From contig PTFA01000092.1 of NCBI GenBank assembly GCA_003342895.1, forward strand, positions 2,401,832-2,465,831: a stretch of DNA of 64,000 nucleotides. The letters run 5' to 3'. A program made the translations under genes and the position numbers. Each line of letters starts with the position of its first letter. Position 1 is the stretch's first letter. This stretch comes from Casuarius casuarius (lineage: Eukaryota > Chordata > Aves > Casuariiformes > Casuariidae). Positions 10,911 to 22,720 of this stretch are shown piece after piece. Below the pieces are notes generated by a model. That model searched no databases, was not told the DNA's origin, and saw only the letters and a program-made list of their open reading frames with translations.

Positions 10911-12239
10911 GCCTGTGCCAGTGTTTTCCTCCGGTATTTCATTGATGGCACCAATTAAGAAAATGCAAGACAAATATTGGGGAATCAGGCTGCAGGTGGT
11001 AATTTTCTTGACAATGAACACGGCAGAACAGCGCACGCAGCCTGCTGCTCTGCAGGTACCGCGGCTCCGCAGTGCTGACAGCAGTAAAAACTTGTCTCTG
11101 ACAGTAAACTAAGCATGTGTGACCCGGAAGGCATCGGGAGCAGATAAGGGCAGTAATGCAGAGGCCATTTAGTGCTATTAAAATGGTTAAGTAGACTTAC
11201 GATCAGAGATGCCAGGCTGCAATTTGAGAAGCTCTGAAAGTGAGGAGTGGGAGATTGATGGCCCGCGAGGCGGGCTGGCATGCGGATCCCCGCCGCCCAG
11301 CCAGCTCGTCCTGTGCTTTCAGCCCAGGAAATTTCCCTTCTGTGAAGAATATTACATGATCAGAAACAGCGGTTGGTTGCAAAGTGGCTCTTCGGAGAAT
11401 ATTACACAGGAGGGAGAAGCAGCGTCAGCGCGACCTCCTGGGACTCTGCCAGTCGTTGCAATAAGGGAACAACAAGCCTTTTCTTATTGAAATACACTGA
11501 GGTGTTCACCGGCGCTGGCCCGTGTCGTACAGCACCTCTGCTCCGTGCGGGGTACCATAGTTTTTGTAAATATTGCTGTGCTGTTTGGAGGGGGGGGTGT
11601 TTAGGGAGGTTTAGAGCAGGGCTCAGTCCTTGCCCATGGCCCAGACCCCATCACCACCCGGCCACCGCTGCACGTCCCCAGCTGGGTGTCCCCCACCTCC
11701 CCGCGCCATCAGTTGTGCCCAAGCCTGGCCAAAACCAGCAATATTAGCCCCAGGGAATTTCTTTGTCCCCAGCCAGGAGAGAATTACCCTTCCGAGCAAA
11801 TGAGGCTGCCACGTGTCCTGAGGTGAGCAGTGAGATCTGGGCAGAGGCTCTTGGAAAGCAGCAACTCCTTTGTGCCCTTACCGAGGAAAGAGAGGCTGGA
11901 AAAAGCTGCTTGGTGAGGCCATGGCTAATAAGTGGGTTATTGCTCCAGGCTGGGCAGACCAGCGCATTGCTTCAGCGGGCTGATAGCTCGCCTTGCGTGG
12001 AGGAGACACCCAGAGCCGCACGTCGGCTGATGCCTGCAGCACCACAAATGATGGGCTGGGCAAGGCCATGGCGATGCACGAGCCGTGCTTCACCTCCACC
12101 ATCCCCGGGAGGGACATCGGGCGGCACTGCGGGTGCCACCAGGTCCCCGTGTCCATGTACGGCTGTATCGGCGCTGCAGAAGTCGCTTGGATTTGGCGTC
12201 TAGAAGAACAAACACCTCTTGTTTTATTACCACCTATGT
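10911..12239. other. No gene seen; unique, partly GC-rich DNA
   Basis: AGAATATTACA occurs twice about 50 bases apart near 11345 and 11395. A G-run lies near 11590. Open frames of 90-146 codons overlap on both strands and look like chance. Confidence 0.4.
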
Positions 12240-12600
12240 GACAAATTGATTTATGGTAGATAGTGACAGAAAGTACCTGACACAGAAAAAATATTTTTTT
12301 TAATCAAGGAATGATCACCATAAGGAATGCACTATATCAGTCAAATCTATCCAGCTGAAAATACCCTATATGGTAGCATTAAGAAGATGTAAACTCTCAG
12401 ATCTATTATAAACAACTTTCCAAGGTGGCTGAGGCTGGGAGGATTTTGACACGTGAAAGGATGAGGAGTATCATAATTCCAAATGCGTCCAAGAATTGTG
12501 GACTTCTTAATGAAATTTCCAGGTTTTGTGGAAGCTTTTGATATATGCTTGTTACAGCTGTCACGAGTCGTAGAGGTCTTAAAATATTTATTGGTGCTTA
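12240..12600. other. AT-rich unique DNA without gene
   Basis: AT-rich stretch with TATTTTTTTTAATC, TCAGTCAAATC and AAATATTTATTGG motifs. It resembles other AT-rich blocks in the window but has fewer clustered cores, so I do not call it regulatory. Confidence 0.35.
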
Positions 12601-13779
12601 TTTTTTGCCCATCTCTTTATGGCCTCCCCTGTGCCCCGTAACACCGAGGTTCCCCGTCTCCTGCCATCTCATAAGACGGCTCCCGATAGACGGAGCGGCT
12701 GGCGTCTACATCCCGCCGGGCTGTGTCCCCCGAGCAACATCCCTCCCACCGCCAGCCCGAACAGCCGAGCGGCCACGACGCGGCTCGCTTGCCTCGCCAG
12801 CTGTGGGGAGGACTTGTGTCCTTTCAAGTTTTCATGTCTTTGGAAAAGACAGTCCCACTGCTTCCTTTTGGTCTTCATTTTGTGTTCCCACCTGGCGTCA
12901 TCTGTTCCCTTCTGCCATTCCCAGCCTTTCACCTCCCCAGGAAACTCCATGATGCATCCAGAAGAAACCCTGTTTTCCACCCCTCAGCAATCTTCCTTCC
13001 TTGCTCCTTGGGCCTTTAGTCCCGTGGCATGCAAGTTTGGAAGATGCTCTGCAGAGCTAAGCTAGGGCTAGGCTAGTTTCTGTTTGGAGGTTTTGCTCAA
13101 TAAAAGCAGGAGAAAAATATTCACCTCATGCACTCAGGCCCACACCGTACAGGAGTACATAAAGCCACCAGGTATCAGCTGGAATCAAAACTGAGAAAAA
13201 AGGAGCTGGAATCCCAGCTGGCATCTCGCCTGGAAATTCTGATGGAAAAAAAGTTCTTTTTGACATTTCCTTCCTTCTAATTTTGGGGAATTTGTGCCCA
13301 TGGCAAAACAAAAATAACCCTTCCAATTCATAGGAACAATTCACATGCATAAAAGAAATGAAAGTGGGCTGCATTTCCACTTACAATGGCTTTTTGTTTC
13401 TCTTTGTCTTCTCATTGTTTTACACAGAAAATGGTGTGGGAGTTAAGTATGCAAGAGAAGAGAGAAAGAAAACTGTTTTATTCTTTTTTTTTTTCTCTTT
13501 TCCAAAGTTTTCATTACGAATTTTGGAATAAAAAAGCAAATGAGTTTGTTGTAGCTGGCCCTGTTCCCCGGGAGGCTCCTGCGGGTGCCTTTTCCCAGCA
13601 GCCAGCTGCGTTAGCATCCCGACCCGGAAAGCAGCACCGGGGCGACCCAGCAAGGAGACAGAGGTGACTGTCTCCAGCTGTTATCCGATGAAAGCAATAG
13701 CGGTTTGGGGGTTAAACCATGATGAAGTGGCTCCAGCTCTTTGCCAAAGCATTAGATATCAATGCAGGACCGTGCAGAT
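12601..13779. other. No gene seen; unique DNA with pyrimidine tract
   Basis: GC-moderate sequence with overlapping chance open frames. A T-rich pyrimidine tract lies at about 13478-13502. No repeat family recognised. Confidence 0.4.
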
Positions 13780-14500
13780 CGATGCCGGCGAGTCGGCTCC
13801 CCACCGCCGAGCTCTGCCCGGCCGCGGCGCCTGCCCCCCGGCACCCTGGGCGGCTCAGCCCGCGGAGCCGTGCCCTCTGCCCAGCGCCAGCCTGGCTCTC
13901 CCGAGACGTTTTACCCTGTTTGTCTCTGAAGCTTTAAAGCTCGGTTCATGGCGAGGAGCTGGAGGAGAGGCACGTGGCCCAAGGCGCCCTCTGCACCCGT
14001 CCCCCATTCCCGAGTGACGTGCCTCCTCCCTGTTTCTGGCCGTATTTGTGCCCCTCCACCCCCGTGGTGCCACGCTGCTCCAGGTGCCCTTTGCGGGTTG
14101 CACATTTACAGATCGTTGCTTCAGCTTAAAACGGAAGCGACCGAAGGGAGACAGCCGGGAAAGCAAAAGCGGCGCCGGGGCCAGCTCTGATGCTTCCCCC
14201 GGCGTTTGGCCCTGCTTCTGCAGTGTCTGTGTGTCCTTCGTTTTCTGCAACCTGCACTCAGCCCTGCATTGCAGCAGCGAGGATCCCCTCGGCTGCTCCG
14301 CTCCCGGAGCTCAGCGTGGGGCCGTACCAACGCGGAGCTCTCTGCGAGCCGAGGGGAGACGCGCCGGGATGCCCGTGGGGACCCTCAGTGCCACCTGCCC
14401 TGCGGCTGGCGCGTGGCCGCCCGCCCGGGAGGAAGGTCTCCTGGCACCTCCAGCCAGCTCGGAGCTGTCGCAGGGTGCTGGTGAACCCCTCCAAACCCGA
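13780..14500. promoter_or_regulatory. CpG-rich segment (island-like)
   Basis: GC-rich with frequent CpG from about 13.78 to 13.9 kb and again 14.12-14.50 kb. Open frames up to 165 codons overlap on both strands, which is the expected artefact of high GC. No protein motif is recognisable. Its 3' flank enters the stretch of undetermined bases, so the sequence here may be of lower quality. A promoter role is possible but unsupported by splice signals. Confidence 0.45.
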
Positions 14501-14575
14501 GCAGCCTCCTCAGGCAGAGCAACCCGTATTTTCTACCAGTCCTAGAATAAAACAGCCTCTGTAAAAGCTTCAGGG

Positions 14576-17152
14576 NGGATCGTCTGTATTCCTCTGTGCT
14601 GCAAAGCTCGTCCGGACAGACAGACAGACGCTCAGCAGAGTCATGCCGGCGATGCAGTCTCAGGCAGGCACNATTAAAAACTCTCAGCACAGATTGGGGC
14701 TTTTTCCTTCTGATGTCCTTCCTCCACGCACACGCACCCCGAAGGGAAGGGGGGACGGGCACAACCACACCTTTGGCACGGCTTCTCTGTTGTGGCTCAA
14801 AGTAGAAAATGTTGGGTGCCAAATTTTTTACTGCAGTGTAAATTAAAATGCCTGAACTAGGATGATAGACACACAGGATGGAGATCGGCGCAGTCTCCTG
14901 CCTGTGAAGGGACAGAGTGGAAGAGAGAGCAAACGACTCCTGCGAGCAGGGTCTGCTTTAGAGAAAATAAAATCAAATCCAAAGAGGGAACGGGCAGACC
15001 CGTGCCAAGGTCTCTCAAATCCTCCCGATGGCCCAGAGGGGCTGGAGGAGGCTCGCGGCTCCCGGGCACGGATTCTGCCCATGCAGACGCTCTGCAGAGA
15101 TCTGTCTCNTTAAGTGTGATTACACTCCAAAAAGTGACTTGCCACTAGTGCCCTTGTGGGAGTCTCTGCTCCCAGGCTCTCGTTAACTTTCCAGATTAAA
15201 AAAAATGAAGAAAAGGGGGACGTTTCTTTCTTTTCTTTTTGTTTGGGTTTTTTTTGTCTGCTTGTTTTCTGATCAGCAGCTCAGCNCACCCAGCCTGGGC
15301 TCTGCGAGGCGGAGGGGCTGCAGCTCGTCCCACCCGCAGGACCTGGGGACGGGAAAGGAGGCAGCCTCTGACCTGAACCGCTGCTGTGTCGGCTGTGCTG
15401 TGCTAACAGGAGTAAAATGTAGTAAGAGACATATTTTATCCCTAAAGTCAGCAGATCTGAGCCTGAACATGCAGATCTGTTGAGTAAGAAGATGTTATTT
15501 TCTGCAGGCACGTTTGAACTGTAACCACGCTCCAATGGGATTCAGTAGCATCTCGCGGCGAGGCACCGGTTTGCCCCGCGGTCACAGAGAGCCCGGCGAT
15601 GACACACACATGCAACTCGGCCTTGTCCCGAGNGTTTCAGCCCATAAATCTGCATTAACCCTGCGCCCGGGTCCTGATGGTGGAGGATGCCCCGGAGCCA
15701 GAGCGCGGCCGCCCGGCACCGCAGCCGAGCAGCCCCTCGCTGCCGCTTCACCCAGCGCTTTGGGGGATAAAGTCTTGTCCTGCGGTTGTCCTGCAAGGTG
15801 AAACGCAGGTAGTGGATGCAGCGCTGTGCACAGAGTGCTCTTTGCTGCAATATATATGTATTTATTAACTCACACCTGACTCGGTCTCTTCCCCTCGCTG
15901 CCAGGCCAGCCCCGCACGCCGTCGGTAGCCGGGGGTCAGCAGCGGAGACCCCCAGGGTTTCTTCCACCATCTCCGCTGGCNGTGCACGCGCGGCGGCTGC
16001 TACCGAGGCTGCAGCCTCACACTCCCAGCGAACTGTGAAACCAATTTAAAAACGACGTTTTGCGAATTAATGCAATGCCCACTGCAATCACACGTAGCTG
16101 GGCTGCTGAGAAGGCATATTCCAGCCTGGAGTTTGTTACCTGGCCAGGCTATTCGTCAGCGCGCAAGAAGCCGAAACTTCCCCTGCTCGTCGCCCCTCCG
16201 TGCAAGGACGAGTCAGAAAAACGGACAGCCAGAGGGCAGGTCTTACCCTCCTCTACCGGGGCATGTTTTTAACCCCACGCACCGCTCTTTGGAGTCAGTG
16301 CCACGCTGTGCCCCAGGTTAGTGGACAGAGTTTCTTTTCATGACAACCTCACTAATCATCTCTTTAGGACCACCTTTTTCTCCTGCAGGGCTCATCAGCA
16401 GTAGATCTCAAAGCACTTCCCAGACGCACGGGAATAATTTAGCAGATGCAGGAGGAAACTGAGGCACCNGACGCCTTGGCCGGGCTGGAAGGGGCCCAGG
16501 GCTGCTGGGACCCCGCGGGGCGCCCGGGTGGCAGCACGGCGGCCCGGCACTCTGCACGGGGCGCAGCTCGGCGGCAGACAGCCCCGCTCCCAGGAGCAGG
16601 TTTCAGAGGCAATTAGGTGCCTAATGATGCAGAGAGATACCTGGTGGCATTTTCACTGAGAATTAGGTGCTTTACATGCNGAGGCACTTCCAGAAAATCT
16701 CGCTAGGCATCTACCCACATCTGCGAGCGCCTTTAATTCCCAGAATATTTTCCATCTGCTGCCGCAGAGGCTGCTCTGGGCCATGTGGAAGCCTGTTTTG
16801 GCTGAGCACAGACATGGTCCTACTGGAGAAGGTAGAGAGGCCACCGCTCTTTCAGCCAGTCCCTTACAAGAAGGANGCACCTCCTGGGGCTTCCTTGTGG
16901 ACATCATTCATGGGGGTCTCAAGGCCTGCTACCATGCCTATCCCTTTATTCCAGCATTATCTTCAGGTACATTTAATAGCTGTTGAACATGGGTCTACCA
17001 CTCTGTCCCCCCTGCCCCACCATTCTGTATCGGCATCCATACCGGCCTTTGGCCAAGCCGTCTCTCTGGGCACAAGATCCACCTGNCTTTGAGGGGTAGA
17101 GGTGGAGGCCCCGTGGAAGTGAGGGGCTTGGCAGTGGGATGTTTGGATGCCN
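14576..17152. other. Zone holding all eleven single undetermined bases
   Basis: Isolated N bases occur at 14576, 14672, 15109, 15286, 15633, 15981, 16469, 16680, 16876, 17086 and 17152 and nowhere else in the window. This points to one assembly patch of lower quality or unresolved heterozygosity, not biology. Open frames across it carry unknown residues and should not be trusted. Composition is GC-rich with CpG (notably 15.55-16.0 and 16.48-16.6 kb). Confidence 0.9.
16401..16475 (-). mobile_element. MIR-type SINE relic
   Basis: AGATCTCAAAGCACTTCC followed by CAGATGCAGGAGGAAACTGAGGCAC-like sequence matches, in reverse orientation, the 3' half of MIR-family SINEs (cores TCTCAAAGC and GGAAACTGAGGCAC). 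MIRs are ancient tRNA-derived SINEs inactive in birds. One undetermined base falls inside. It is truncated with no A/B box visible. Confidence 0.65.
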
Positions 17153-17159
17153 TGTCCAT

Positions 17160-18539
17160 GTGTCCTTGGTGTGCTGGCGAGCAGCTCATCCGATTTCGGT
17201 GGATGAGCTCCGAACCCCTGCCCCAGCCTCTGCGAGGGTGCTGTGCGCACCGTCAAGCTGGAAAGCCAATAAACCAGCAATTTATTATTAAACCCAGTAT
17301 TTCTGGGTGACTCCCTTAACAGCAAATCTATTCCAATGGTGTTTGGCAAAAAATGGAAGTCATGCCTCTTGGTGTATGGTTTATTTTTCATATTTGTGGA
17401 AAGCAGGCAGAGAAAACAAATGGTTTCAGTAACTATAAAATAATCCATAAGGCAGGCTGCGTCTCCTCATCTTCTTTTAGAGGGTTTCATTCAGCTCAGC
17501 CTTTCTATATGATACAGTGATGAATGCAATACCTGGGAACGGTACAAAGTGGTGTTATTTATGGAGAACAGTAAAAGAGCATCCAGTTTCTTAGCACGCA
17601 ATTTCGGTAACAGCAGAACTTTGAGATGAAAATGAGATTCCCCTCAGATCATTTCAATTCATCCCAAACATTTAAAAAAAGCAGAAGTAGCGTGGGCTTG
17701 GCTCTCTCGCTGCTCCTCGTGTTTTCCAAACATCCATCCTAAGATAAAGTCAAGAACATGGTGACGATGAAGCAAACTGGGTCCCTGCTGCCCCCCAGCC
17801 TTCCTCTCTACGAAATAAAGGCAATAAATGTTATCATCAGTGAGACATAGTGATCCATAAACTAATATGCCCGCTACCAACTGGGGCATTTAAAACCAAA
17901 CTGAATGAAGATGTGGTGCCCAGGATGGGTGCCTGCCCCGTAACACTGCTGATCGCGGCTCCAGACTCAACCAGCCCTTCGCAAACCTGCCACGAGGGCA
18001 GGCCGGGGCCTTCCTGCCCATTTCAGTGATATAGGTCTTGGTGCCTTGCAGATACGGGACCTGCACGTGCCAGAATTTTGTTTAGAAATCACCTCGTACT
18101 TGCTAAGCTTGGGATGAATAGGATTTTTTGTTTGTTTTAAAGTGGCTTGGTTGCTAGTAAATTTGCAGTGTGGCTGAGGTAGCGGGTTGGTTTTGTTAAG
18201 TGCAAAGATAATGGAGTACTAAAACGCTGACAAGTGCGTAGAGAAGGGAACGATGTGGTCGCTCGTGCTCGAGACGTACAGGACGGGTACGATGGGAGGC
18301 CTCGGCACACGGTGCATTTGAGTGCTTTCAGCTTTTTTCCCATAAAATACCTTGAATGACTTTAACAATATTTTTAATTCTGCAGTTTCACACATTTGGG
18401 TCAGGTCGGGTTTACCTTTATTTTACCTATATTCCCTCGGGGCTAAGAGGATGCTTCCCTGTGCAAAAAGCCCATGCCGGGGGGTGAAGGAGCTGTGTTT
18501 CGGTCCAGCCATCACCCTCCTCCGCCACCTCCAACACTT
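17160..18539. other. No gene seen; unique DNA
   Basis: Mixed composition. A let-7-like seed TGAGGTAG at 18175 was examined and rejected for lack of a hairpin. No repeat, island or framed exon recognised. Confidence 0.45.
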
Positions 18540-18860
18540 GTAAAAACAAACCCAGGCTCCCTAAGTGCAATTAGCATCTGAGGAATGCTGAGCGAGGGAG
18601 ATTAATCATTCATAAACTAAACAAATACTGTTCTGATCCCATTAGCCAACAGACAGCGTCTCCTGCTAATTTACTTCTGTTTGAGGTGTATCTCTTAACC
18701 CCTTTTAATCAGCCATTATTCTAGTTAAACTCTTAGCTGGGCTTTGGTTATCGGAGGAAGGTCCCCTTCTGACACGAGATCAAATTAAGATTACGGAAAA
18801 CTTGTCAGGAATAAAGAGCCTCGTATTTTGTAATTGAGTTATATCCTAATTAAAAAAATG
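18540..18860. promoter_or_regulatory. AT-rich candidate conserved block next to CpG-rich DNA
   Basis: One of the densest clusters of homeodomain-like cores in the window: ATTAATCATT at 18601-18610, CATTAGCC, GCTAATTTAC, TTTTAATCAGCC, AGTTAAACTC, CAAATTAAGATTA and CCTAATTAAAA. It ends abruptly where CpG-rich DNA begins (about 18.86 kb). An AT-rich block abutting an island is a common arrangement for a developmental enhancer or promoter. No repeat signature. Conservation untested. Confidence 0.45.
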
Positions 18861-19230
18861 AGGTATGCGCGCGAGGCGGCCCGCAAGCTGCTCCGTCTCC
18901 GGATCAGCCTCCTTCCCCGCGCTGGGGCTTCGCTGCCGACTTCCGTCAGGCTAAACTCGACCAGACAGATGTCACCGGCGGCCGCTTTAATGTGCTCACC
19001 CTGCGACACGCGCAGCTTTTTCCTGCCTCTTCTGGGGTACCTGTGGCAGAGCCCAAAATCTAATTCTTTAAAAAACTGTCGGCGAGGCACATAAAGGTAA
19101 TATACTTACCCGCTCGCAGCCTCCACTTAAAGGCAATCACCCGCCGCGGACACGGGCGCTGCCGCAGTTCGGTAGTCTGGGTGCGGGACGGACTTGCCTC
19201 GTCTCCCCGTTTCGGGAGCACGCCGTCCAG
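18860..19230. promoter_or_regulatory. CpG-rich segment (island-like)
   Basis: CpG-dense from GCGCGCGAGGCGGCCCG to about 19.23 kb, with intact CpGs implying low germline methylation. Adjacent to the AT-rich block upstream. Possible promoter; transcript direction cannot be told. Confidence 0.45.
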
Positions 19231-19299
19231 GGAGAATTTAATATTTTAGCCTACTGGTAGCAGTGGATTAAATCTCTGGATTTCTGAGGTCATCTTCAG

Positions 19300-19610
19300 C
19301 AAGCGGCTCGTTTCTGCGCCGTGCGCGAGAGGGGTGAGCTGGGCGCCCCGGCTTTCCCGCGGGCCGGCACGGTGCAGACCGCGGTGGTGCTGGCATGGGC
19401 TCCTGCCCGGGAGCTTTGCTTTGCTCCTCCTTGGCCTGTTTTAACTGTAAGGGGAAAGCGGGTGGCTGATGGCCAGTGTGCAGTGGCACTTGCTGGCGTC
19501 CCCGTGTTTGCATCCCCCGGGGGCTTTGCACGGGGCCGCTGTGCCCCTGCGGTGCTTCTGCACCTGCCGATCCAGGGCACGGTGGTGGTTGCTGACTGCT
19601 ACCGCCTCAC
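19300..19610. promoter_or_regulatory. GC-rich segment with moderate CpG
   Basis: Continues the GC-rich domain after a short AT-rich gap. Both strands are open for about 90-110 codons with no recognisable product. Treated as part of the same island cluster, not a gene. Confidence 0.35.
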
Positions 19611-22060
19611 TTGTCTTCTACGAAATGCTCAAACGCTGCACGATGAATATTGCTAACTAGAATTGCTACATAAATAATTATTTTGACTGAATAGATACTT
19701 CCTATTAAAAATAAAAATAAAATGGGTTCGTTCTTCCTCTGATTTGGGCCAAAATTTTGAGGAAGGTTTGCAATATAAGCCTGAAAACACTCAGTGCAAA
19801 TAGCGGCCGTTTTCAACCCGGTGTTTCCACACCAGGAATCCTTTCTGTGACAGCTCCCTGCAATAATCCAAATAAAAAGGGAAGAAACTCTCACCTGAGC
19901 TGCCCAGCTCCCTCCAGAGCGAGACCACGACCTGTCCCCCGCCACCCTGGTGCATGCACGTGCAGCCCCACCGCCGCAGTCAGCACCCAGGCTTGCCAAA
20001 ACCTCCCGAGGCTGGTTCGTGCCAGCGGTAGCACAATTAGCCAAAGGTAAATAACTCTTATTCTCTCTCTCTTGTTTCTCGGGCTGTGTTGAGACTTGTG
20101 AGACAAGAACTCTCCCTTCTTGCTTCGGCGCATAAATACTGCATCTTTGGGGACTCGGTTTGGTTAATTTAGGAGCTGCTTGAACTTTGCTTAAAGGCGC
20201 CTGCGTGTTGCTGTCCCTCGGAGCCGCCCCGTGTATTTGTCATCGCTGAACCTGCAGTTCATTAGAGGTATGGAGTCAGCTAATTATTCCCAGAAAATGT
20301 GGTCTAATTTTATGAATTATGCATAAAATATTAACTAATTGTGAAGTTCCCAGATATATATGTAGGCTGCAGGGCAAATGCTTCCCCACTTGAGGGCTAT
20401 ATATAAACATAAAATAAGCAGAGTATACTTCTGATCCAGCATTGCAGGTAGGGCCGCGGCGCGGCAAGGCGCAAGCATCAGGGAGCACCTCCCAGAGATG
20501 CCGGGTCCACAAGGGGCCATTGCCCCCCAAGAAGGGGTCTGTAAGACCATCGAGAGACTCTTGGTCTGTCAGCCAAGCACATCCTAGAAGCTCCACGTTG
20601 AATTTTATGGGTATTGGCCAAAAACCAAGTCCTTCCTGCACAGAAGGTGTGGCTAAGCCCTGCTCACCTTAGCTGGAGGATCCACAGGAGCAAGAGGGTG
20701 CCCTCAACCTGGGGTGCATGCGAAGGAGCGAGGTTCAGGATGGATGGAGCTCAGCCGCAGTCTCAGACCATCAACCCCTGCACTCCCAGCCCCGGGGAGC
20801 CGTTCCTGACTGCCACCCCGAGCAGAGGAACAGCCGCTCTTGGCCCAGCCGCTCAGGCCATGACCGCTTTCCAGGGCTCCATCCACAGGCGGTCACGTTA
20901 GAGAGGCAGATCAGCAGCAGCGGTCCTCCTCCTCTGACAAATACTCATTTCAGGATTCCTCCATGTGCTTTGGAGACATAAAAATCAATAGAACAGAGGG
21001 AACAATAAAGTTTCACTGTACGGTAATGAGGTGGACAGCATCTATCACAAACTCTCAAAGTGCTGCTCACTGCAGGATTTGTCTCCACTGTGTCTCCCCT
21101 GGAGATAAAGAGCCTCCGCATTGGAGCTGGACCTCAGCTAAATAAGAGATGCACTTAGCTGGAAAAAAACTGGATTCTGGAAGATCAGGCTGCCTCCCCA
21201 GCCAGATTTCATCTCTCCTTCCTCTCGCGTGCATGTATGTGTACAACACAGCAGCTGCACCCAGACACTGTCAGCTCAAGATCTTGAGATGTTTCCTGGG
21301 TCCCAGCTCTGGACTCCAAAATATCCAGAAGTTTGTGTGCTAATTTAAGCTAATTACACCAAGGGGAGAAACAGGGGAGAGAGGACTCCTGTCCCCATCG
21401 TCGTTCCAGCGGGTTGCACTGCGGCATAGCAGCCTGGGCTTGGCACACACTCGCTGCCGAGGGAATCACAGAGTGGGAAACGATGGCTTCCTCTGCAGAG
21501 AGTAATGTATAGTAGACACCTCCAGTCCTTTGGCCCTCATGATGTTAATATGAGTTATTAAACTCTTAAAAGCTTTTGAAAGACAAAAGATGGGTGAAAG
21601 AGGTGATGTCTGGAGAGCAGTTGTAGCAAGGAACAGCTAAAGGCTGGAAGGCGAGGAAAGGAGATAAATCCACTCCTCTGGGGAGACGAGTCAGTCACCA
21701 GAGAAGGGCCAGCTTTCCACAGGAGGATCCTGGAAGGCTTTTTTTCCTGATGTCTGCAGGAGCTTTTTTAAAAAGGAGTTGTGTTTCATTTATTATTATT
21801 TTAACATATCTCTAAATCACATGCTTTTTTCTTTTTTTTCTTTTTCTTTTTGTATGTGCTTGAGGAGGGGAAATGAGCTACTGACTCCGTGGAATTATTT
21901 GTACCTTATCCAGAAAAAACCTTTAAAACCAGAGATGAGGCACACGCTGCAGCATCCCGGGGAACACAGGCTCGTCTCTTCCTGGTGCCCAGCTCCCTAG
22001 TACTGTCACGCCAGCAGGAAGAAATATGCAGTCACCCTTGCTGCATATTCTGGCAGGGTT
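19611..22060. other. No gene seen; unique DNA
   Basis: An AT-rich patch (19.62-19.78 kb, with TAAATAATTATTTTGAC) precedes mixed DNA. AT-rich sequence with short TA runs lies at 20.27-20.43 kb and a T-rich pyrimidine tract at about 21826-21851. No repeat family or exon-like segment. Confidence 0.4.
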
Positions 22061-22720
22061 ATTGTCAACTTATTATTTTTTGACTCCAAGCCAGAAATGA
22101 AGGGCATTTGCATCTTGCAATTTTGCTGTTTGCTTGCCTTGCTTATGTTGCTTCAAATGACCTACAAGGAGTCAACAGCAGGCAGCTAGGAGAATATAGT
22201 AGTGGAAAAGAGATGAAGCTGGAAAGTTCATATCTTACCCTAAAACATCCCACATTATTTACGTGTTGGGAAGGGAGCAATTAAAAAACTCATGGATGTT
22301 TAATCTATAGATTTATTCCAGACTTGCAGGGGTCTGTGTCATAAGAGAGCACAAATGGGATTTGGATTTCTCCCTGGGAAAAAAAAATTATTATAAACAA
22401 TTAAAATAAATATAGCAACCAGATGCTAGACCTGTACATGGAGATGACTCTCATTAAAAACCACGCAGTCAATGCAGAGAAAGCAACCACCTTGCTTGCC
22501 TTTCCTTTGTTTTATCTTATACCATATCTTAACAACATCATTTTGCATCTTAAATCTGAGGATGCTTTACTGGAGGGCAGCAGAATTTACATAGACGTAA
22601 TAATGAAGCTGCACAATTATAATTTACTATAAGCAGCACAGAATTTTATAATAAAGATACGCGGGGATCTTTGTGAAATACTGCCTCCCACAAAAAAAAG
22701 TCCTAAGAATAATATCTTCT
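22061..22720. other. AT-rich unique DNA
   Basis: AT-rich, including AAAAAAAATTATTATAAAC near 22380 and repeated TTATAAT toward 22650. Homeodomain cores are sparse compared with the called blocks. Nothing else seen. Confidence 0.4.

Noticed and set aside
18175..18197. let-7-like seed TGAGGTAG followed by CGGGTTGG
   Set aside because: The downstream 60 bases contain no complementary arm, so no microRNA hairpin can form, and the match outside the seed is poor.
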